Of a DNA stretch of 64,000 bases, positions 26,801 through 35,800 are shown piece by piece. The translations under genes were made by a program, and so were the position numbers. Location: contig NC_068358.1 in the NCBI RefSeq assembly GCF_020536995.1, positions 682,001 through 746,000 of the forward strand, read 5' to 3'. Within the stretch, counting starts at the first letter, position 1; every line of letters begins with the position of its first letter. This stretch comes from Dreissena polymorpha (Eukaryota; Mollusca; Bivalvia; Myida; Dreissenidae). The notes under the pieces are model-generated. The model was not told the origin of the DNA. It saw only the letters and a list, made by a program, of their open reading frames with translations, and made no database searches.

Positions 26801-29800
26801 GACAATTAGTAACATGTCTTAAGACCTTGGGCATCTTTTTAAATTGTTTGTGTAAACCCACCTAAGAAATATATGAAACTGAACCAAATAAATATTCTCT
26901 GTCGTCACCAAAAATCGATTTAAGACGAATTTTCTAAAAACGTTTTTTTACCGCATTTATGACCCTCAAACAAAAACTATCCCAAAGATGATTAATTTTT
27001 AATATGTTGGAAACATTATGCTGTATTTTCTTTCACCTACCAGGTTAGCCCTCAGCTTCGCGTCCTGCACGCGCACCACAACGAATTCCACGACATGGCA
27101 GGCAAAGCTTTTGGAAAAGCAATAGGTGAATAAAATAAATGATGTATATCTAGTATATAATAATGCTTAGGATAGAACGACGTTTGGATACACACTATTT
27201 TTGTAACAAATAGCATTTCGATAGTCGGACACCTCAGTATACATTATGTTACCACTACATCATATCAAGAACCGTAGACGATTTGAGCTTACCTGGGTTC
27301 CGACGATGCTCAGGTCAGGAAAGTATTTGATAGACATATTTATATGTGTAGAGGGCTAAACGTTCGTTTAGCAACGTTCTATTCGAGTGTTTTAAGGCAT
27401 GGCCGGAAAAGTATAGGACAATTTAATAGATAAATGTAATAGAAAAAGCTCGAACAGTGTTCGGCAATCCAATCGGTGACTGTAATAGAAATTGCTCGAA
27501 AAAGGTTCAACTTAACAAATGGTCACACAATATTAACACAAACACCATTTTAATGTACCTGATACATCGATTTTTGTGTATTTTAAAATTGTTATGGATT
27601 CTTAAGTTATTGTATTTTAATGCAATCAATCTGCATACACCATATTGAGAAAAAAAACTTGCTGAAACAAAAGGACCATTTACTGCATTGGAAACAACAC
27701 GGTGTTTTGCTTTACTGAAAACCCTTACTTAACATTTAATGTTTTATTCATAAATTATAATTAAAATTGTTTCCGTGCGCATTTGTTTGTCGTAGCAAGT
27801 AAGACCTGTATCGCCGAGCTGGACCTGAGTTGGAACCACTTACGGCAACGGGGAGCAGTTGGATTTGCTAAGGGTCTCGATGTAAGTTTGCAATATCATT
27901 CGTATACCATAAACCGGGTATACATACTTTAAAGCTTAAAAACGTTGAATCGCTTCTCAACTTACATGCGTTCTTATAAGTACGGGTTCACATAGAGGTC
28001 GGACAAAGGCAGTGACGTTACGCAATCTTTAAGAAGAACGGTCAAATGGAACTTCCAGGCGAAAACGAATTCCACAATTTTGACGGCATTGGCTGAGCTG
28101 TTAAAATAGTGGCCGAACAGTACACTTTCATTATCATAGTCACCATAATAACAACTTCTTTCATTTACACGATGCCAGCCCACAAGTTTATATTTCTTCG
28201 AAAGCAAAATAAAACATAATATTCATGATCCTACTTCTTGTTCATGAACAAGTCGTGAAATAATGTCATTGTTTTGCAAAACTTTAAGATGTCGCTTTTT
28301 TACTATTCAGTAGTGAAATGACGTCATAGCGTGGCTATAAAGTCATTGATTTGACTTTCGAAAAAAAAACTGAAACTGAAACAAGATTCATTTGTCAGAG
28401 TAAAGGTGTCCTATGGAAGTTTGAAATTACATATAGTATCGTCTCTGTTAAAGTTCTACGAATTGAATTGAAATTCTCTGCATTTTATCGGTGTTTTTTG
28501 TGGCCTTTATGTTTTTAAGTGATCTGAAATATATTCTGCAAAATACAATATTGAGAAGATCTTGATTATCTATTGATAGCTTCTAAAACATTATCAGTAG
28601 ATTTTACTGTAAACAGATCTAGAATCTTGATATAGTATCTTACTTAAAATACTCTTCTTCGTTTCAATGCTCTATGAAAGTTATAATGACGTCGTATGTG
28701 CTTGTCTAAAATTACGTCACTATGTAGCTCTTCCGTACAATAACTAAATTCAAGCAGATTCAGTGGACACACGCTTCATACATATATATGTACATATCGT
28801 TAGGGCCCCAGCTTGGCTGCTTATAGCGCCCCCTCAACCGTCATGGTCAGGAACCCACGTTATATCGGGCATTATTGTATATTTTATCTACCTTGGAAAT
28901 GTCCAATCTTTTCTTAAAGGTGATCAATGTCGACGCTGGTAAAAGGTTCCATGGTTTGCATACCCTTTGGGAGAGGAAGCGTTTCCTCACATCTATTTTA
29001 ATGTCTTTTTGTTAAGTTTAAGTGAGTTTCCTTTTGATGTATTAGGATTAAGATAGAACAAACTAGAATTCTTTGCGTGATCAAGATCTTCTTTGTCAAG
29101 CAACAGCTTATACTCCTAAATCATGCTTCCACGAAAACGACGATATGCCAATCTTGGGATCTTTAAAACTTAGAATCGTTTTGGGTACGGTAAATGCTAA
29201 ACAAAATTGACATGATTAGCTGACCTCTTTTATACTCGCTCTATACTTGCTATATATTTGGTAAATCTACGATGCCATACCAGGTTTCCATACTCCAGAT
29301 GTGGTCTTATCATTGCCTTGTAGAGTTGTTTAAATTAGTTTATATTTATATGTCGAACCGTTCATATCACTAGCCTTATCAAACTGCTTGCCTTGTTAAT
29401 ACATTTATTAACATTCTCACTTAAGTCGGTAGAAAATAATATTCCAAGCAGTGCCGAATTAATCAACGTGGGGCCCATAGGTAGTGCAACTTTTGGGGCC
29501 CACGCCCGAGACCCTAGTCGGCCTAGTGGCTTCTAGAACGCCACTGCTTTTATATTCTACTCCAGCCTTAGCTCCATCATAACATCTTGAAAACAAAATC
29601 ACCATCAAAACGATACATGTAAGGTTTTGCAAAAAATAAATAAGTATATTTTTCACTTGGTTAGACAATGTCAAGTCTTTATCGGAACATGACATGGATA
29701 TAAAATAAATGGCTTTTTTAAGTCATTAGATTAAGCCAGGAAAGTAAAATAAAATATCATGGTCTCATGGGCCCATAGGCATTCGCTTACTCTGGCTAAT

Positions 29801-32800
29801 GGGTAATTAGGACAGTATATAAGTATTTCCGTGGATGTGTTCATAGTCTAAAGGTACTTCAGCTAACCTGAATAACTTTGTGTGATCAGCAAAATGCGGA
29901 TAAGGCTTGTGCTCATGTTGTCAAAATCATTGATATATATATGTTTGCCCGAATACACTGCCTTGAGGTACGTCACTGGTAACTTTGACTAATTTCGACA
30001 TATCCCTATTCACAATAACTCGCTGCTTTCTAGTAAAAATGTGTGCTAGCTTAGCAATTTACCATCCATACATATGATGTAAGCTTCTTGATCAATCTAG
30101 CACGGGGCACGGTATCGAATGCTTTTCTTAAGTTAAAATATATGCAATCAAACCATTTTCCATCATTTAACCATTTTTTCCAAGTCTTAAATGAATGAAT
30201 AGAACGAAAACCATAGTGAATATAAACGAAACTAATTAATATTGATCATTCATATTGCTAAAACAGTTTCCTCTGATTAGTTTCCATCATTTAGCGAGTA
30301 ATACAAATCAAACTTATAAGACGATCATTTTAAACCTCTTCGCTTGATCCGTTTCAAACAAAGCTTTAACATGTCCAATGATCGACAACTTCACCATCTA
30401 GACATGATTAAAAAAATATATTTCAAAGGTGTAAATATAGCGGGTTTAGTAACTCTAAGTACTCTTGGATGTAATAGATCCGGCCCTGAAGCCTTTCCTA
30501 ATTGTTCAATTATTTGAAGAATCTGCTCTTCACCAATCTTCAGATCATTAATCGTATGTCAATTGCTCCAGTTACTTATACATGTAATTGGCACATTTTA
30601 ACATCTGCTTGCAAAAAAGCACTATTAAAGACATAATTGTCCCCTACCGATGAAACCGGAGGGGACTTATTGTTTGCGCTCTGTCCGTCAGTCAGTCTAT
30701 CAGTCAGTCTGTCAGTCTTTCTGTCACACTTTTCTGGATCCTGCGATAACTTTAAAAGTTATTAATATTTTTTCATAAAACTTTAAACATGGATATATGG
30801 CAATATAGACATTATGCACGTCATTTTATTTTGTTCCTACGTCAAAAATTATGGCTGCTATGGCAACAAATAAAAAAATCTGACAATGGTGGAGCCGGTA
30901 GGGGACCTATATTGCTTGGCAATCGTCTTGTTTTTACTATGTCCGTCTGCTGAATGTAAACTAAAGATTCAAATTCTACCCATTAATTGCCGTTAGCGTC
31001 AGGATTTGTGTAAAGGCATGTAAGCCCCTCATGCTTTTCAATTCAAAAGCTATCGCTGTTGGTAGATTGGATTGGTAAATTGCTAATGAAAATTTCAGTG
31101 ACATCAGTATTGCTGTTTCCACATATTTCAGTGTTATTTGTAAGATAGCGTAAGCAAGTACCTCTTCGAATTATTTCGGTGTTACTTTAAATGTTAATGC
31201 TTGAATCACTTCATACATCTGAAGCACCGCCATCACTATAAACTATTGCCTCTATGGATTATAACTGCTATTATTTTTTCACTCGATCCGCCGCGTACGT
31301 ATGCGGCGGATTTACTCCGCGAAAGTACGCGAGGTTAATACAGACTCGGCGTCGTTGCGCGGATCGATGCCGAGTGCCACGGCGATACGCCGCATGAACA
31401 CACGATTCGGCCGCCGCGTACTAATAATCTGGCCATTGCGTAGCCGCGGATTATGTTTGTGCCGCGTTGGCTGTACTGTAGATACATTTTCAATAATCGC
31501 ATTATACAGGTAAAGGTAAAACTTAAAACAAACGAACTGCTGTCAATTAAACTAAAAGTTTTTACATCTAATGAACTGAAAATATTAGAATAAACTAAAC
31601 TTAATGAATTGTTAACTGTTTCTTATTTGTTATCTAACGTCGGCATCTAAGGGGGTCTTGTCCCGGGTCACGTCACGTGGATGACTGACTAGGATTTGTA
31701 TTAGAATCGTAAATTTGGGGTGACTAACAATTTCTTACGTCATTTCTAGGTCTCGATCGTATGCTTCGAGCTTATTGTCTCTTGTTGGAGAATTTATGTT
31801 GGGAAATACAGGCTGTTGAGAGAGGATTTGAGTTATAGTTTTGGTGTAAAGTATACAAGTAGTTCCTCTTTTAGTTTCTTAAAAGCAATTGTTTAATAAA
31901 ACACACGGCGTTTAGCAACCTCTTCTATCATTTTGATTTTTGAATAGTCTCTGCATATATGTATAGTCAGGCGTAACCCGAATTTATCTTTAAGCACAGG
32001 ATTGCTCTGAAGGAATTTCAATTCTTCTTTCTTTCAAGAAACAACTTTCCCTAGTCGTGGTCTTGTGCTTCTTTTTTCACCAAGTCTAATTGTTTCTGTT
32101 GGTGTATCATTTCTTTTCACTGAGCCACATAGCTCATTCACCACTACACTATCATCAGATTTTCCATCCTCAGAGGATTCCTCATTTGATTCTGACAAGG
32201 TGTAAATGATAGATCACATTAGTCTTTTTTTTTACGTTCTTTCATGTCGAACTTGCTTGGTCTTATTGCTTTTTTAGTGTAACTCTGAACTTGGGACAAT
32301 TTTGATGAACTGACTTTCGGTTTTCTTCATTCTCTCAATCATTTTGTTTTGTGATGTTTGTCGGCCTAGCTATTTAACCAAGCTTTTCACCTTAAATGAC
32401 CTTAACCTAACGCCAGCAGACCCGAATAAAAACACTCCATTTATTTCATTGCCTGTATTTGAGCATAATCCCCCAAAACATTGGCAATATCACCGCGTCT
32501 TTGTAGTATATAATGTAACACGGATCAGTATAGGGAAATGCGGACTACTCTCTGCATGTTCATTTTGGCCCAATTACAATTACAGTGTACGCATTACCGG
32601 TAAATTCCGTCCAAAGATTTTCAGGGTAAGTGCTTGGTCAGTAAATCGTCAGGAGAAGACGGAATGTAATATAATACGGAATGTAATATTATAAAACGCC
32701 TTATGTTGATAACACAGTATTGCTTTCAAGATATCATATACAACGACTTTTAGTGAAAGAAATTAATGACAACCTATCGGTAAGTGCCATGTGTCTTGCA

Positions 32801-35800
32801 TTGTGAGACAACTCTACCGAAACAGTATAACGTTCATGATAGAAGAGAAAACGTTTATTTATCTAGCCACACATTTATGACGTGTGCGGTCCGTCTGTAA
32901 ATTTCAAATAACATGTGCGCTGATATATCGGCTGTAAAATAACATTTTATTTCTTAGTTATTCACAGTAAACCGGAACCGAAACTTTGCTAGGCCTTTAA
33001 AATAAACAACAAAGTGTCCGCATTGTTGCTATGATAAGACTAACTATATTACTAATTGATAAAGAATCAACGTTAAATCAGATTGAAAATACATAAACAT
33101 TTAAATCTATATCCATACATCATAGAACAAGAGTAGCTTTTCGTTTAGTTTTATTATATTTGTACCCAGTAAAAACATTTATAACAGTTTATCTGGATCT
33201 TTTAAATCCATACCCATTCCAGAAAAATAAATCCATTGAGTATTTAAACATCGGTTGGAACGGGTTTGCTTTCGAGGGAAGCGTTGTCCTTTCCGACGTG
33301 TTACGTCACAACACGACGTTGGAGAAGCTCGATGTCTCGTGCAATCGCATCCACCCACCGGCACTGCTCGAGTTCATGAAGGGGCTGCTAAATAACAAGA
33401 CACTGAAAGTGCTCATAGTGAGTGTTTATAACTGTATTTATAACATTAAAAAAATATCTTTAAATATGTAGTCCCTAGTCAATCTATTAAGAGGGATAGT
33501 GGGAAGTGATTCCCCGATAATTGTCAATATTTCATCGATTTGCATTGCATAAACGTTCGTAGTCCTCGTAACCGCTTTCTCCATTTATTATTAAAAATAT
33601 ATTTTACACCCTATGTACTAATATAGAGAGTTAAAAAGAGAACAGTCATTATCGAGATGTTCGGGAAAAGTAATTACTATGTCGTATATAATATGTAAAA
33701 AAATATATAAAGTAGGCCTAAATTAGACTACGTTAAAAAATGTATTATGATCCTATAAAATGCTTTCATATTTGTCAGTTGGACCGGAACCCCATCACGC
33801 CGTCGTTCGCTACTGTGCTGTTGGAAGGGATACAGAAGAACGCCAGCATGGCACTGGAGCAACTTAGCATGCAGGTACGGCATTTGGTCACTTGGATCCG
33901 TTCCCGTCAAGTTGCCAATTCACGTGTTCTAGTCAAAGTTCTGAAAGTGTATATCCCATGGTTTCGTGGTTCATGTATTGCACCTTTACATGTTACGAGT
34001 CCTATCGTACACATTGAGGCAGACGAACCGTTTAAGACATGTCAAATTTGTATGGAAATTTATTGCTCAAAGTTTGTATAGTGGTTTCTTCAGTTTTCAT
34101 CGCCACATAATTCATACTGTCTATTATAGTATAAATCACATGTATTTTTTTTGTAAAACAGAATTGCGTTGGTTTCACAACAATGCATACCTCGACAAAA
34201 TAAACTTGATACTTGTAACCTATAATTTATTATACATTTGAATGTCCTACATATTCATATTCTGGTTGCCTCGTGCATAATTTTCACGAGATAAATGTCA
34301 CAATATAAGTACCGGCAAGTAGGTTAATTTATCAAACTATAGAACTTATTTTTGTTTGTTCCCAGTGTATTGTGGCGGACAAGGCTTTCCAAGGAGTGCT
34401 GGATGCAGTGCGCCAGGAACGCAATTTCCACGTGGTGTATGAAACGTCACTTCCGGTCTCATGCAGAAACAGAAATGACATGCTTAAAGAGGTCAGAAAT
34501 GCAATCACGTGTAAACCTTTATCAAGGTATTTCGTTTAAACAACAATGACGCTTACGGCATATATGTCCGCAAGACCAAAATGCGCAATACCAGGGACGT
34601 CGATAGTTTTTGAAAACCAGGAGTCAAATGACCTTTTCAGGGGTCAAATGAATTGTTCAGGGGTTAAAAAACTGAAATTTAGTTATTTAGTTTATTTTGT
34701 TGATTTCTCTACAAATATCTTTTTATAACTTTTAGCATATCTTGCCTAACTAAAAACAACATTTTGTGTAATACAAATTACATTTTATGTTAATTTAATG
34801 GTAACTTATGCATCAAAATGTTGCAAGGAAAAAATATGGAGGAGTCAACGAGAACGAATAGCAAAATGCTTGCATCAAAAAGCAGGGTTCTGCTTTAATT
34901 GAAATCCCTGGAAATATGTTAATAATTTCCCTGTTGGTCACAGATCGACATGCGTGGTACGTGCGAAATCGAGCCTCTTTCTTGACATTATGATCGCAGC
35001 TCGAGATGTGCAGTACTGAGGGCACGTTCTTCTAAATCATTTTGTAACCCTCCGTAATTCAGGCCATTCAGGAAAAACACGATATAGCTGTGTTATTTTA
35101 TAAAATGCAATTTGTTCATAGAAAATATCAATTAATTTCAATATTCTATGTGTTTTCTATGAGATTTAAAGTGACAAAGGTAGTAAAAAACACGTCTTAA
35201 TGAGCCGTGAATATATTATTCTTTCATTGATTTACAAGCGAATTTTATTCTTACTTCTGGCATATTCAATGTAAACACGTCTTAAAGCACACCCATTTAC
35301 TACGTCAATACCAATGTAATGGAGAGAAACTTTTCTTTCAAATTCTTTTCTAAAAATGATAGTATTGTGCATGATTGATGTACATTGTATTTGCCAAAAT
35401 AAATAAATAGATTTACACTAAGCGAATTTTATCTCGAGCTGCCTATAAAATCCAACTACAGAAAACGAAAGGCCAATCGCTTATCACGTGATATACTCAA
35501 ATGCACTTTGGATGCATTTCTTCTGGTCGACTTGCAATTTTGTGTGTGTGGTTTACATAGAGTTTTAATGATGCTGTTGCAGTCTTATTTTCCATGATCT
35601 CAAAATGTTGAGTGTCATTAAACGTAACATTCCACTAAATCATTGTGTATCCATCCGTAGTCAATCAGACAGAAGTGCCTATGTCTAATGAGTCCCTTTC
35701 CACTGCAGGTTTTAAAGCCATTTATCAATCGCATACATGCCTTTAGAGATATTTCTTGTTTCCCACGTGTGTCTGTGTAAGTTTGGTGCATGGATTTTGT

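Noticed and set aside
33160-33222. Start of the 33-kb LRR ORF as an independent gene
   Set aside because: The in-frame ATG at 33160 lies in intron sequence. A CCAG acceptor at 33222 and in-phase joining to exon 6 show it is an internal exon.
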